Positions 44,408-53,396 of a stretch of 64,000 bases of DNA are shown piece after piece. The translations under genes were made by a program, and so were the position numbers. Positions within the stretch are counted from its first letter, which is position 1. Every line of letters starts with the position of its first letter. The DNA comes from Arcicella lustrica (GTDB taxonomy: Bacteria > Bacteroidota > Bacteroidia > Cytophagales > Spirosomataceae): the NCBI RefSeq assembly GCF_034930985.1, contig NZ_JAYGIM010000013.1:62001-126000 (forward strand), in the 5' to 3' direction. The notes under the pieces are model-generated. The model was not told the origin of the DNA. It saw nothing but the letters and a program-made list of their open reading frames with translations, and did not search any database.

Positions 44408-45136
44408 ATGAAAAAATTAGCTAAAATGTTAATGCTTGTTATCCCATTCGGATTAGGAGCTTTTGCAAGTACTGCACAACAAGTAATCGTAGAGAAACCT
44501 CAACCCAAAAAAATTGAAGTAACAGGAAGTGCCGAACAAGAAGTATTGCCCGATGAAATTTATGTTTCTATTACTTTAAGAGAATATTTTAAGGATAATA
44601 ACAACAAGAATAAAGTTGATATTATGGTTTTAGAAAAACAACTTCAAAAAGCTGTTGAAGAAGCTGGCATTGCCAAAGAAAATTTCAGTGTTGGTGATAT
44701 CAACGGTTACCGTGAATGGTTTGGGAAGAAAAAACCAACGACTTTTTTAGAAAGTAAAAGCTACATCGTGAAAGTAGCCAATTTGTACAAAATTGATGGA
44801 ATCGTTGCTCGTGTAGATGATAAAGGCGTTGCTTCAACTAACATTAGCCGTTTTGAATACTCTAAAATAGAAGCATTGAGAAAAGAAGTGAAAATTAAAG
44901 CTTTACAAGCGGCTAAAGAAAAAGCGAAATACTTATTAGAAGGAATTGGCGAGCAATTGGGCGAAGCATTAGAAATCTACGAAATCGACAATGGTTATTC
45001 TCCAGCACCGATGTATTCAAATATGATGATGAAATCAGCAAGAATGGAATCTGCCGACGCAATGCCTGAAAGTACTATCGACGTTCAGAAGATAAAAGTG
45101 AGATATGAAGTAAAGGCAGTTTTTAGGATTAAGTAG
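44408..45136 (+). CDS. exported SIMPL (DUF541) domain protein, 242 aa
   Basis: Signal peptide MKKLAKMLMLVIPFGLGAFA then STAQQ. The SIMPL fold is shown by KIEVTGSAEQEVLPDEIYVS at the start, two copies of the beta-alpha unit, SRFEYSKIEALRKEVKIKAL with the AAKEKAKYLLEGIGEQLGEA helix and the closing VKYEVKAVF-type strand. Envelope-located; family function is poorly known. A T-rich terminator follows at 45308. Confidence 0.88.
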   Translation: MKKLAKMLMLVIPFGLGAFASTAQQVIVEKPQPKKIEVTGSAEQEVLPDEIYVSITLREYFKDNNNKNKVDIMVLEKQLQKAVEEAGIAKENFSVGDINGYREWFGKKKPTTFLESKSYIVKVANLYKIDGIVARVDDKGVASTNISRFEYSKIEALRKEVKIKALQAAKEKAKYLLEGIGEQLGEALEIYEIDNGYSPAPMYSNMMMKSARMESADAMPESTIDVQKIKVRYEVKAVFRIK

Positions 45137-45143
45137 GGTTAAG

Positions 45144-45295
45144 AAGAAAGAAACAAGAAGTAAGACAAAAGAAGCAAGACGAAAGAAGCAAAATAAAAGA
45201 TACAAGACGAAAGACATAAGAAAATGATAAAGCCATAATGAGTAATTAAAATCTTTTATCTTGTTACTTGTATCTTGCTTCTTGTTTCTAAACAA
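45144..45295. repeat. purine-word inverted repeat
   Basis: The left part is built of AAGAAAGAAACAAGAAGTAA, AAAAGAAGCAAGACGAAAGA and similar A/G/C words; the right part (45251-45291) has the complementary words CTTTTATCTTGTTAC and TTGCTTCTTGTTTCT. Together they form an imperfect hairpin of about 150 bp between the SIMPL and amidohydrolase genes. Confidence 0.6.
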
Positions 45296-45307
45296 TTTTC
45301 TCCAATT

Positions 45308-45341
45308 AATAGCACGACTCTGCGGAATCGTGCTATTTTTG
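45308..45341 (+). terminator. terminator after the SIMPL gene
   Basis: AATAGCACGA and TCGTGCTATT form a perfect 10-bp stem followed by five T residues, 28 bp before the amidohydrolase start. Confidence 0.75.
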
Positions 45342-45368
45342 TTTATCAACAAAATTTCTTCAACAAAC

Positions 45369-46625
45369 ATGAAAATATCCTTATTTAGATTAACCGTCCT
45401 TTTACTTTTTAGTGTCCCAATTTTTGCACAACAAGGTATTTATTTACTCAAACCTGCCCGAATATTTGATGGTGAAAACATCCATGAAAACTGGCAAGTA
45501 TTAGTTCAAAAAGATAGAATTATTGCCGTTGGCGAAAACCTAAAGATTCCTCAAAACACAGAAATTATCAATTTGCCCAATGCTACTTTATTACCCGGAT
45601 TGATTGAAGGACATTCACATTTATTACTTCATCCTTACAACGAAACCACTTGGGATGACCAAGTTCTGAAAGAATCTAGGGCAGAACGCATCGTTAGAGC
45701 CACTGTTCACGCCAAAAGTACTTTAATGGCAGGCTTTACAACCGTCAGAGATTTAGGAAGTGAAGGAGCTGATTATGATGATATAGGTTTGAAACAATCT
45801 ATCGAAAAAGGTATTATTCCCGGGCCAAGAATGTTAGTTGCTGGTCGTGCTTTGGTAGTTACTGGTAGCTATGGACCAAAAGGTTTTCAGTCGGACGTGA
45901 CGGTAGTTCAAGGTGCGGAGGAAGCCGATGGCATAGATAATTTATCAAAAGCAGTAAGAACCCAAATCGGGAAAGGCGCTGATGTAATAAAAGTATATGC
46001 TGATTATCGTTGGGGACTTTTTAAAGATGCACAACCAACCTTTTTAGAATCAGAGTTAAAACTGGTTGTTGATATTGCTAAAAGTTCTGGTCGTGATGTA
46101 GTTGCTCATGCTTCAACCGAAGAAGGAATTCGTAGAGCAATTATAGCAGGCGTAAAAACTATTGAACATGGCGATGGCGCAACCGCCGAGACTTTTAAAC
46201 TAATGAAAGAGAAAGATGTATGTTTCTGCCCGACTTTAGCCGCTGGCGATGCTACTTCTCAATACAAAGGTTGGAAAAAAGGGCAAGAACCAGAGCCAGA
46301 ACGCATTCAACTAAAACGTAAAAGTTTCAAAGAAGCATTAGCCACTGGCGTGAAAATTTGCATGGGTGGCGATGTGGGTGTATTTCCACATGGAGAAAAC
46401 GCTCGTGAAATGGAAATGATGGTAGAATATGGCATGAAACCGATAAATGTTTTACAGTCGAGTACTTCAGTAAATGCAGAGGTATTCAAACTAAAAGATT
46501 TAGGAAATATCAAAACAGGCTATCTAGCCGATATTATTGCCGTTCAAGGAGAACCCGAAAAGCAAATCTCAAGCCTAAAAAATGTGATATTTGTCATGAA
46601 AAATGGTATTATCTACAAAAAATAA
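45369..46625 (+). CDS. secreted amidohydrolase (imidazolonepropionase-like), 418 aa
   Basis: I start it at MKISLFRLTVLLLFSVPIFA, a signal peptide; the frame is open 36 codons upstream but those overlap the terminator of the previous gene. The metal-dependent amidohydrolase motifs are present: LPGLIEGHSHLLLHP (HxH), GFTTVRDLGSEG, KVYADYRWGLF, VVAHASTEEGIRRAI, KTIEHGDG, CMGGDVGVFPHG and the late GNIKTGYLADIIAVQGEP. The group includes Xaa-Pro dipeptidases and prolidase-like enzymes; substrate unknown. Confidence 0.92.
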   Translation: MKISLFRLTVLLLFSVPIFAQQGIYLLKPARIFDGENIHENWQVLVQKDRIIAVGENLKIPQNTEIINLPNATLLPGLIEGHSHLLLHPYNETTWDDQVLKESRAERIVRATVHAKSTLMAGFTTVRDLGSEGADYDDIGLKQSIEKGIIPGPRMLVAGRALVVTGSYGPKGFQSDVTVVQGAEEADGIDNLSKAVRTQIGKGADVIKVYADYRWGLFKDAQPTFLESELKLVVDIAKSSGRDVVAHASTEEGIRRAIIAGVKTIEHGDGATAETFKLMKEKDVCFCPTLAAGDATSQYKGWKKGQEPEPERIQLKRKSFKEALATGVKICMGGDVGVFPHGENAREMEMMVEYGMKPINVLQSSTSVNAEVFKLKDLGNIKTGYLADIIAVQGEPEKQISSLKNVIFVMKNGIIYKK

Positions 46626-46710
46626 ATGCTAACCGCTGAAGACAACGATTAACTTATATATTTGTAATAAAGAATAAGCGCATATATTGATTACCGCAAA
46701 CCAAATTACT

Positions 46711-48183
46711 ATGTTTACTAAAAACGACCTCAATCAAATTCAGGAATTAGGCATTGACTTAGAAACTGTTGAGCAACAAATTCAAGATTTTACAGATGGA
46801 TTTCCATTTATGCAACTTCAAAAAGCGGCTATTCCTGAAAATGGCGTAACGCAACTTTCCGAAGAAAAACTGGCAGAGTATGTAGCTCTTTATGAAAGTA
46901 AAGTAAAAAGCATTACGCCCTTGAAATTTGTTCCTGCTTCTGGTGCAGCCTCAAGAATGTTTAAGTCTTTATTTGCCTTTTTGGAAGAAGGGAAATCCGA
47001 CAAATCAACGAATCAATTCTTTGAGCGATTATCTGAATTTGCGTTTTATGACGATTTACAAAAAGTTCTCCCTGAAAATGCTGATGAGAAAACCATTGCC
47101 GATTACTATTTAACAAGCAAAGGTTTAGAATACGGTACTTTACCAAAAGGACTTTTGAAGTTTCATAAATACGAAAAAGCCAACAGAACCGCTATCGAAG
47201 AGCATTTAGTAGAAGGCGCAAATTATGCTAATACAGATGGAATCGTGAAATTACATTTTACCGTTTCTCCTGAGCATTTAAGCCGTTTCAAGGCACTTTT
47301 AGATGCAGTATTGCCTACTTATGAAGCTGACTACGGTGTAAAATATGACATTACTTTTTCTGAGCAAAGAAAATCGACAGATACCATTGCCGTGAATTTG
47401 GACAATACGCCATTCCGTGAAAAAGATGGTTCGTTATTGTTCCGTCCAGCGGGTCATGGTGCTTTATTGGCTAATTTGAATGATATTGATGCCAATATTG
47501 TGTTTATTAAAAATATTGATAATGTAGTGCCAGACCGCATCAAACAAACTACTTATGATTATAAGAAAGCTTTGGCGGGCGTTTTACTTCATTATCAAGA
47601 TAAGATTTTTGATTATCAACATCAATTAACAGAATGGGCTTCGCAACCTTTGATTAATGAATTGACAGAATTCTTTGAAAAAGAACTGTGTGTATTACAA
47701 AACTCAGCATTTACAGATTTGCCTCACAACGAAAAAGTAGCTTATTTCTTGAAAAAGCTGAATCGTCCATTACGTGTTTGTGGTGTGGTAAAAAATACTG
47801 GCGAGCCGGGTGGTGGTCCTTTCTGGTGTAAAAATGCTGACAGAACTACTTCATTACAAATAGTAGAATCTGCGCAAGTTGATTTAGACGATGAAGAACA
47901 AAAAGCTATTTTCAATAACTCAACACACTTCAATCCAGTTGATTTGATTTGTTCTCTGAAAAATAACAAAGGCGAAAAATTCGATTTATTGAAATTCCGT
48001 GACCCAAAAACAGGTTTTGTTACTCAAAAATCTAAAGATGGTAAAGACTTGAAAGCACAGGAATTACCAGGACTTTGGAACGGTGCAATGTCTGATTGGA
48101 ATACGATTTTTGTAGAAGTTCCTTTAATTACTTTCAATCCTGTAAAAACAGTGAACGATTTATTAAGAGACGAACACCAATAG
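46711..48183 (+). CDS. DUF4301 family protein, 490 aa
   Basis: Cytosolic protein of a Bacteroidota-specific family. Family segments include FVPASGAASRMFKSLFAFLE, YGTLPKGLLKFHKYE, FRPAGHGALLANLNDIDANI, FIKNIDNVVPDRI and GVVKNTGEPGGGPFW. The GSGAASRMF-like and NLNDIDAN portions recall nucleotidyltransferase-type sugar-phosphate enzymes, but no activity is established. I take the ATG at 46711; the upstream TTG-initiated codons are less likely. Confidence 0.9.
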   Translation: MFTKNDLNQIQELGIDLETVEQQIQDFTDGFPFMQLQKAAIPENGVTQLSEEKLAEYVALYESKVKSITPLKFVPASGAASRMFKSLFAFLEEGKSDKSTNQFFERLSEFAFYDDLQKVLPENADEKTIADYYLTSKGLEYGTLPKGLLKFHKYEKANRTAIEEHLVEGANYANTDGIVKLHFTVSPEHLSRFKALLDAVLPTYEADYGVKYDITFSEQRKSTDTIAVNLDNTPFREKDGSLLFRPAGHGALLANLNDIDANIVFIKNIDNVVPDRIKQTTYDYKKALAGVLLHYQDKIFDYQHQLTEWASQPLINELTEFFEKELCVLQNSAFTDLPHNEKVAYFLKKLNRPLRVCGVVKNTGEPGGGPFWCKNADRTTSLQIVESAQVDLDDEEQKAIFNNSTHFNPVDLICSLKNNKGEKFDLLKFRDPKTGFVTQKSKDGKDLKAQELPGLWNGAMSDWNTIFVEVPLITFNPVKTVNDLLRDEHQ

Positions 48184-48335
48184 AGTGATGAATGTTGAGT
48201 GCAGAGTGAGGAGTAAAGTGAATTGTGAATGAGGAGTTTTGAGTGAGGAATAATTAAAAAAATTACTCCTCACTCAAAACTCCTCATTCATCATTAAAAA
48301 ACTCCTCACTCCGCATTCATAACTCTGCATTCAAA
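48184..48335. repeat. TGA-rich word repeats with a perfect 24-bp inverted repeat
   Basis: The arms 48226-48249 and 48267-48290 are perfect inverted copies (left arm begins TGAATGAGGAGTTTTGAG), nested inside further matching words (GCAGAGTGAGGAGT left; ACTCCTCACTCCGCATTC right). The whole space between the convergent DUF4301 and pirin genes is made of this material and probably also terminates transcription. Confidence 0.8.
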
Positions 48336-48336
48336 A

Positions 48337-49083
48337 CTATTCTAATTCCATTGGTACTTCCATCAATAATAATTCAACACCATTTTCGGTTTCGAAATTT
48401 ACTTCAGTAATACCTTCCAAGCCTAATCCATCACGTAATTCTAATGTTTCGTCACTTGTATTTACGCTACCGTTTACTACAAAAATGTACAATCCGTTTC
48501 CTTCACGATTGATTTTGTAAGTAAACTCTTTCCCCGCTTCAAACTTGCCCATACTGAAATATGCATCTTGATGAATACCCAAAGTATTTGGAATATTAGC
48601 TTCAATTGGCGTAACCAACAATTGAAAATTGTTATGTTGAGCTTCCAAATCAAATTTCATTTGGTCGTAGCGTGGTGTTACATTTCCTTTATTCGGAAAC
48701 AACCAAATTTGAAATAATTTTAAGGTCTCGTCTTTTTGATGGTTAAACTCTGAATGGTAAACGCCCGTTCCAGCCGACATTACTTGTACTTCGCCTTTGG
48801 TGATAATGCCGTGATTGCCTTGATTGTCTTTGTGTTCAACCACACCTTCTGTCGGAATCGTAATGATTTCCATATTATCGTGCGGGTGCATTCCGAAACC
48901 TTTTCCACCAGCAATTTGGTCATCATTCAATACTCTTAACACGCCAAAATGTACTCTTTTAGGGTCATGATAACCCGAAAATGAAAATGTTAAGCGAGTT
49001 TTCAACCAACCGTGGTCAGCCTGTCCACGAGTACCAGCTTTATGTAAAGTTTTTTTGAAGGCTGTTCCGAATATCGTTTCCAT
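48337..49083 (-). CDS. pirin family protein, 248 aa
   Basis: A bicupin of the pirin/YhhW type: GMHPHDNMEIITIPTEGVVE supplies the metal-binding His and Glu, with GHGIITKGEVQVMSAGTGVYH and SEFNHQKDETLKLFQIWLFP following. YhhW-like pirins act on quercetin or as redox regulators. I use METIFGTAFKKTLHKAG at 49083 as the start; the frame continues six codons to a TTG. It lies downstream of yceI on the same strand, a pairing common in this phylum. Confidence 0.92.
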   Translation of the reverse strand: METIFGTAFKKTLHKAGTRGQADHGWLKTRLTFSFSGYHDPKRVHFGVLRVLNDDQIAGGKGFGMHPHDNMEIITIPTEGVVEHKDNQGNHGIITKGEVQVMSAGTGVYHSEFNHQKDETLKLFQIWLFPNKGNVTPRYDQMKFDLEAQHNNFQLLVTPIEANIPNTLGIHQDAYFSMGKFEAGKEFTYKINREGNGLYIFVVNGSVNTSDETLELRDGLGLEGITEVNFETENGVELLLMEVPMELE

Positions 49084-49152
49084 TGTTTTATTATTTAACA
49101 ATTAGTTTTGAGTTGTGAACTTTCAGCCATGAGATTGTATTTTTAACTTTTA

Positions 49153-49185
49153 AGATTTGTCAACTTTACAAAAGTTGACAAATCT
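49153..49185 (-). terminator. hairpin after yceI
   Basis: AGATTTGTCAACTTT and AAAGTTGACAAATCT form a perfect 15-bp stem with a 3-base loop, between the yceI stop and the pirin start; it may terminate or attenuate read-through. TGA-rich word repeats flank it on both sides (49084-49235). Confidence 0.55.
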
Positions 49186-49235
49186 ATCTCAAATCTATAA
49201 ACTCCGCACTCAAAACTCCCAACTCAAAATTCAAA

Positions 49236-49763
49236 TTACGCTTGTTTCACCAATTGAATATTGGCTATCAATTTTACTTCCTCACTTACCAATGCACTTC
49301 CTGCTTCTGTGATTGCGTTCCAAGCTAAACCAAAATCTTTACGATTGATTTTTCCTTTTAATTCAAAACCAGCTTTTACATTTCCCCAAGGGTCAGTAGC
49401 TGTTCCGTTATATTCTACGTCAAGTGTTACTGGTAAAGTAACATCTTTGATTGTTAAGTCCCCTACTAATTCAAAATCGTCACCATCTTTAGTGAAAGAA
49501 GTAGATTTGAAAGATAAAGTTGGGAATTGTTCCGCATCAAAGAAATCCGCACTTTTCAAGTGTCCATCACGTTGTTCGCTGTTTGTATTAATTGAAGCTG
49601 TATTTGCTTCAAATGAAATTGATGCACCATCAAAATCGTCTCCAGCTTCTACTGAGCCACTGAATTCCTTGAAGTTTCCTGTTACTGTAGTAATTACTAA
49701 ATGTTTTACTTTAAATTGAATTTCTGAATGTGAAGCGTCGATTGCCCAAGTTGCAGTTGCCAT
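49236..49763 (-). CDS. YceI family protein, 175 aa
   Basis: The lipocalin-like YceI fold is evident: TWAIDASHSEIQFKVKHLVI, GNFKEFSGSVEAGDDFDGAS, DFFDAEQFPTLSFKSTSFT, LVGDLTIKDVTLPVTLDVEY and GKINRKDFGLAWN. The family binds polyisoprenoids such as quinones. There is no signal peptide, so this is a cytoplasmic form. Tandem palindromes upstream (49797-49828) look like an operator, and the next gene is pirin. Confidence 0.94.
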   Translation of the reverse strand: MATATWAIDASHSEIQFKVKHLVITTVTGNFKEFSGSVEAGDDFDGASISFEANTASINTNSEQRDGHLKSADFFDAEQFPTLSFKSTSFTKDGDDFELVGDLTIKDVTLPVTLDVEYNGTATDPWGNVKAGFELKGKINRKDFGLAWNAITEAGSALVSEEVKLIANIQLVKQA

Positions 49764-49796
49764 TGTTATGTTTAGTTTATTTGTTATTGAAATATA

Positions 49797-49828
49797 AATG
49801 TATATACATTTAATGTTATAACATTAAA
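49797..49828. promoter_or_regulatory. tandem palindromic operator candidate upstream of yceI
   Basis: A 14-bp palindrome AATGTATATACATT (49797-49810) abuts a perfect 20-bp palindrome (49809-49828, core TTAATGTTATAACATTAA), 34-65 bp upstream of the yceI ATG. MarR-type regulators bind such sites and often control yceI/pirin genes; no marR gene is in the window. Confidence 0.6.
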
Positions 49829-49954
49829 ATGCAAAATAGGTTCAATTGAATTAAAAAAAATTGAAAAAATAAAATACAACCAATTCACACATTCGAACTT
49901 AGAGCTGTACGAATGATTTAATTTGTTCAAAATATTTCATTAGTTTAATTTTTT

Positions 49955-50015
49955 GTAGCGGCAAACCCTTGCGGTTGCCGCACTCAAAACGGCAACTGCA
50001 AGGGTTTGCCGCTAC
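49955..50015. repeat. REP-like 61-bp palindrome (GTAGCGGCAA family)
   Basis: Two 26-bp arms match as inverted repeats with one mismatch around a 9-base loop, starting GTAGCGGCAAACCCTTGC. It is related to the element at 36866-36924 and lies in the yceI/chloride-channel intergenic space. Confidence 0.85.
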
Positions 50016-50141
50016 GTCAACTTAGTTTTAATCCTTGGTAAAATACTAATCCTAAATCCCAAATCTCAAATCCGCCATTTATCACTCTTACTTATATTGG
50101 ATTACATTCCGTAATTTTACTTGATTAACTCACCAACACAA

Positions 50142-51380
50142 ATGATGAATCAACAAATCTTTGTTTTGAAATTTACGTTGAAGTGGCTTCTAATAGCAGT
50201 CATTGTCGGTTTGGCAATTGGTTCTGCTTCGGCTTTCTTTTTAGTTTCACTTGATTGGACGACTCATTTTCGTGAAAATCACCAATGGCTCATTTGGTTT
50301 CTGCCATTGGGCGGTTTGGCGGTTGGTGCTATTTATCATTACTTCGGACAAGACGTAGCAAAAGGAAATAATCAATTGATTGAAGAAATTCAGCATCCTG
50401 AAAAAACAATTCCTTTTAAAATGATGCCGCTGATTTTATTGACTACTTTACTCACGCATTTGGTTGGAGGTTCGGCAGGAAGAGAAGGAACGGCTGTACA
50501 AATGGGCGGAGCAATCGCTGATTTTTTTACAAAACCTTTAAAATTCAATAACTTAGACCGAAAGATATTGTTGATGATGGGCATAAGTGCTGGTTTTGCT
50601 TCGGTTTTTGGTACTCCTTTGGCAGGAACAATTTTTGCTTTAGAAGTGGCTTTTATCGGGAAAGTGCGTTATGAAGCCATTTTGCCAAGTCTTTTTTCAG
50701 CTTTAGTGGCAGATTATACTTGTCAGGAACTTTGGCATGTTGGTCATACACATTATGCTATTCCAGAAGTACCACATTTGGCTATTTCAGCAATTCTGTG
50801 GGCAATACTTGCAGGTATTTTGTTTGGCTTAGTCGGAATGCTTTTTGCCAAAAGCACACATTTTTGGAGTAATTTATTCAAAAGTAAAATTACTTATCCA
50901 CCTTTGCGACCAGTAGTCGGTGGCGTACTTTTAGCCATTTTGTTTTTTGCTGTGGGTACTTCAAAATATAATGGTTTGGGTGTTTCAGTAATTGTTGAAT
51001 CGTTTAGCGAGAAATTACCTTTTTATGATTTTTTAGCGAAAATATTTTTTACATCACTTACTTTAGGTTCAGGATTTAAAGGTGGCGAAGTAACGCCCTT
51101 GTTTTATATTGGAGCAACGATGGGAAATGCTTTGACGAATTTTATTCCGCTTCCAATAGCACTTTTGGCTGGAATGGGCTTTGTGGGCGTTTTTGCGGGA
51201 GCTTCCAATACGCCAATTGCTTGTACTTTGATGGGAATTGAGTTATTTGGAGCAGAATCTGCTATTTATTTAGCATTGGCTTGCGTGATGGCTTACTCTT
51301 TTTCAGGTCATTCAGGAATTTATTCTGCCCAAAAAATTGGTGTAGGAAAACATAAAATACCCGACGAAGAGTTTTTATAA
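50142..51380 (+). CDS. ClC-family chloride/fluoride channel or antiporter, 412 aa
   Basis: A membrane protein of about ten or more helices. LVGGSAGREGTAVQMGGAIA carries the GREGT selectivity motif (114-118) with the gating Glu116; GTPLAGTIFALEVAFIG and LGSGFKGGEVTPLFYIGATM are the other ClC signature loops, and GVFAGASNTPIACTLMGIEL the last. The compact length (about 410 aa) fits the short bacterial type. Whether it moves chloride or fluoride cannot be decided by eye. Start taken at the first ATG (50142); the frame opens at an upstream TTG. Confidence 0.9.
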   Translation: MMNQQIFVLKFTLKWLLIAVIVGLAIGSASAFFLVSLDWTTHFRENHQWLIWFLPLGGLAVGAIYHYFGQDVAKGNNQLIEEIQHPEKTIPFKMMPLILLTTLLTHLVGGSAGREGTAVQMGGAIADFFTKPLKFNNLDRKILLMMGISAGFASVFGTPLAGTIFALEVAFIGKVRYEAILPSLFSALVADYTCQELWHVGHTHYAIPEVPHLAISAILWAILAGILFGLVGMLFAKSTHFWSNLFKSKITYPPLRPVVGGVLLAILFFAVGTSKYNGLGVSVIVESFSEKLPFYDFLAKIFFTSLTLGSGFKGGEVTPLFYIGATMGNALTNFIPLPIALLAGMGFVGVFAGASNTPIACTLMGIELFGAESAIYLALACVMAYSFSGHSGIYSAQKIGVGKHKIPDEEFL

Positions 51381-51399
51381 ACCTTTCAACCTGAAGCCG

Positions 51400-52674
51400 A
51401 TGAAAAAGATTATATTAATTATATTGATGTTTATGATGAATACCATATCAGAAAATTACGCTCAAGATTTAGGAAAAATACTTCACGAAAATCACGATAT
51501 TTTCCGTGAATCAACGGTTACAAAACGTAGATTCGGATACCAAACTTTGGTGGACAGAATTGAACAAATGAAAAAAAAACCTTTGTTTGAAGTGTCAAAA
51601 GCTACCCAGTCGAGTGAAGGAAGAGATATTTTCTTGATAAAATGTGGAACAGGAAAAACCAAAGTACTCCTTTGGTCGCAAATGCACGGCGATGAAGCTA
51701 CGGCAACAATGGCTTTGATGGACATTTTTAATTTCTTGGAAAATAAAAAAAGTACTGCCAACGAAGACCAAGCACTCACGCAATTGCGAACAGATTTGCT
51801 GAAAGAATGCACTTTTTATTTTGTTCCGATGTTGAATCCTGACGGGGCAGAAGCGTGGACACGCTACACGGCTTTGGGAATTGATATGAATCGTGATGCT
51901 TTGGCAACACAAACGCCAGAAGGAAGTTTATTAAAAAAACTAGTGTTGGATTTAAAACCAGATTTTTCATTCAATCTTCACGACAAAGGCAGACGTTATT
52001 CAGCTGGTAAAACGGGAAATTTAGCGACTATTTCTTTTTTGGCAACTGCTTATAACGAAGCTCAAGAAGTAAACGAAACTCGAAAAAAAGCCATGTTGAT
52101 TATCGTCGGAATGAATCATGCTTTGCAACCATTTATTCCGAATGCAGTAGGGAAATGGCCTTCAGATTTTGAGCCACGTGCTTTTGGCGATAATATTCAA
52201 AAATGGGGTTCGACCCTGATTTTGATAGAATCAGGCGGTTTCAAAGGCGACCCAGAAAAACAGTACATCCGAAAACTGAATTTTGTTTCAATCCTTACAG
52301 GTTTGAAAATGATTTCGGATCAATCTTACGAAAAAGAAAATATCAAAGAGTACGATGCAATTCCTGTAAACGATAAAGTGATTTTTGATTTAATTATCAG
52401 AAATGTAACTATTAAAAAAGGAAATAGTACTTATCAAGCTGATATTGCCATTAATAGAAACGAAAAACCTGTAAAAGGCAGAGACTATTTTACGCAAAGT
52501 TCTGTAATTGAGGAAATTGGCGATATGTCGGTGTTTTTTGGTACAGACGAAATTGATGCCACAGGCTTGACATTCAGTGCAGAAAAAGAAATTGGTTTGG
52601 AGCAAAAAGCTGATTTTGAATTAGTAAAAGACGGAAAAGTAATTTATAAAATTAATAACGGAGTAAAATTGTAA
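51400..52674 (+). CDS. exported M14 family zinc carboxypeptidase, 424 aa
   Basis: Signal peptide MKKIILIILMFMMNTISENY ending near YAQ. The zinc site is WSQMHGDEATATMALMD (H96, E99); NPDGAEAWTRYTALGIDMNR supplies the substrate Arg, and FNLHDKGRRYSAGK the third zinc His. A C-terminal extension (about 330-424) follows the catalytic domain. It begins 19 bp after the ClC gene and may share its transcript. A second, unrelated-length M14 enzyme is at 19761. Confidence 0.9.
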   Translation: MKKIILIILMFMMNTISENYAQDLGKILHENHDIFRESTVTKRRFGYQTLVDRIEQMKKKPLFEVSKATQSSEGRDIFLIKCGTGKTKVLLWSQMHGDEATATMALMDIFNFLENKKSTANEDQALTQLRTDLLKECTFYFVPMLNPDGAEAWTRYTALGIDMNRDALATQTPEGSLLKKLVLDLKPDFSFNLHDKGRRYSAGKTGNLATISFLATAYNEAQEVNETRKKAMLIIVGMNHALQPFIPNAVGKWPSDFEPRAFGDNIQKWGSTLILIESGGFKGDPEKQYIRKLNFVSILTGLKMISDQSYEKENIKEYDAIPVNDKVIFDLIIRNVTIKKGNSTYQADIAINRNEKPVKGRDYFTQSSVIEEIGDMSVFFGTDEIDATGLTFSAEKEIGLEQKADFELVKDGKVIYKINNGVKL

Positions 52675-52701
52675 CTTGATTCAGTGAATCAGGAAAAATG
52701 T

Positions 52702-53334
52702 ATGGAGAATCCAGTAATGATTTTAGGTGCAGGCGGTTTAGGAGCTGTCGCCCTTGATATTTTCAAAACAAATAATGTGGTCGTTTATGCTTTTTTAGAC
52801 GACAACAAAGAATTACATAATACTGAAATCGACGATGTAATCGTGATGGGAAGTACTGACGACGATGATTATACCAAATTAATCGGGAAAAGATGTGAAG
52901 TATTTATCGCTGTTGATGAATTGAAAGTTCGTCAGAATTTGGTGGAAATGTTGCATAATGATAAAAAAGTACAACCTGTAAATGCTATTCACGAACAAAC
53001 CGCCATTGCTGCCACAGCAACTATCGGACATGGAAATTTGATTTCAGCAGGAACAATCATTAACGCTCGTGCAGAAATCGGAAACCATAATTTACTCCAC
53101 AGCCGTGTGATTGTGGATTATGATGCCAAAGTAGGAGATTTTGTTCAAATCGGTTCGGGAAGTATTATTGGTTCAGGCGTTTCTATTGACGATAACGTTT
53201 TTATTGGCTCAGGCGTAACAATTGTTTCGGGCGTGAAAATCGGAAAAGGAGCAAGAATCGGAGCCGGTTCGGTAGTCGTTGAAAGTGTGAAAGCTCGTGA
53301 AACAGTTTTCGGAAATCCAGCGAAGAAAGTATAA
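52702..53334 (+). CDS. NeuD/PglD-like sugar O/N-acyltransferase, 210 aa
   Basis: An N-terminal Rossmann half (MILGAGGLGAVALDIFKTNN) is followed by a left-handed beta-helix of hexapeptide repeats (IGHGNLISAGTIINARAEIG, VGDFVQIGSGSIIGSGVSID, IGKGARIGAGSVVVESV). This is the layout of PglD/NeuD acetyltransferases used in surface-sugar biosynthesis. The ATG at 52702 has an AGGAAAA ribosome site 7-8 nt upstream and is preferred over the in-frame GTG at 52684. It converges with a GDP-fucose synthase gene. Confidence 0.88.
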   Translation: MENPVMILGAGGLGAVALDIFKTNNVVVYAFLDDNKELHNTEIDDVIVMGSTDDDDYTKLIGKRCEVFIAVDELKVRQNLVEMLHNDKKVQPVNAIHEQTAIAATATIGHGNLISAGTIINARAEIGNHNLLHSRVIVDYDAKVGDFVQIGSGSIIGSGVSIDDNVFIGSGVTIVSGVKIGKGARIGAGSVVVESVKARETVFGNPAKKV

Positions 53335-53345
53335 ATCAACGTATT

Positions 53346-53394
53346 AAAAAATTCTCTATTTAGGAAAAGTCCATTTCCTAAATAGAGAATTTTT
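53346..53394. terminator. bidirectional terminator, perfect 21-bp stem
   Basis: Arms 53346-53366 and 53374-53394 are perfect inverted copies with A and T tracts at the ends, between the convergent acyltransferase and GDP-fucose synthase genes. Confidence 0.85.
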
Positions 53395-53396
53395 CA

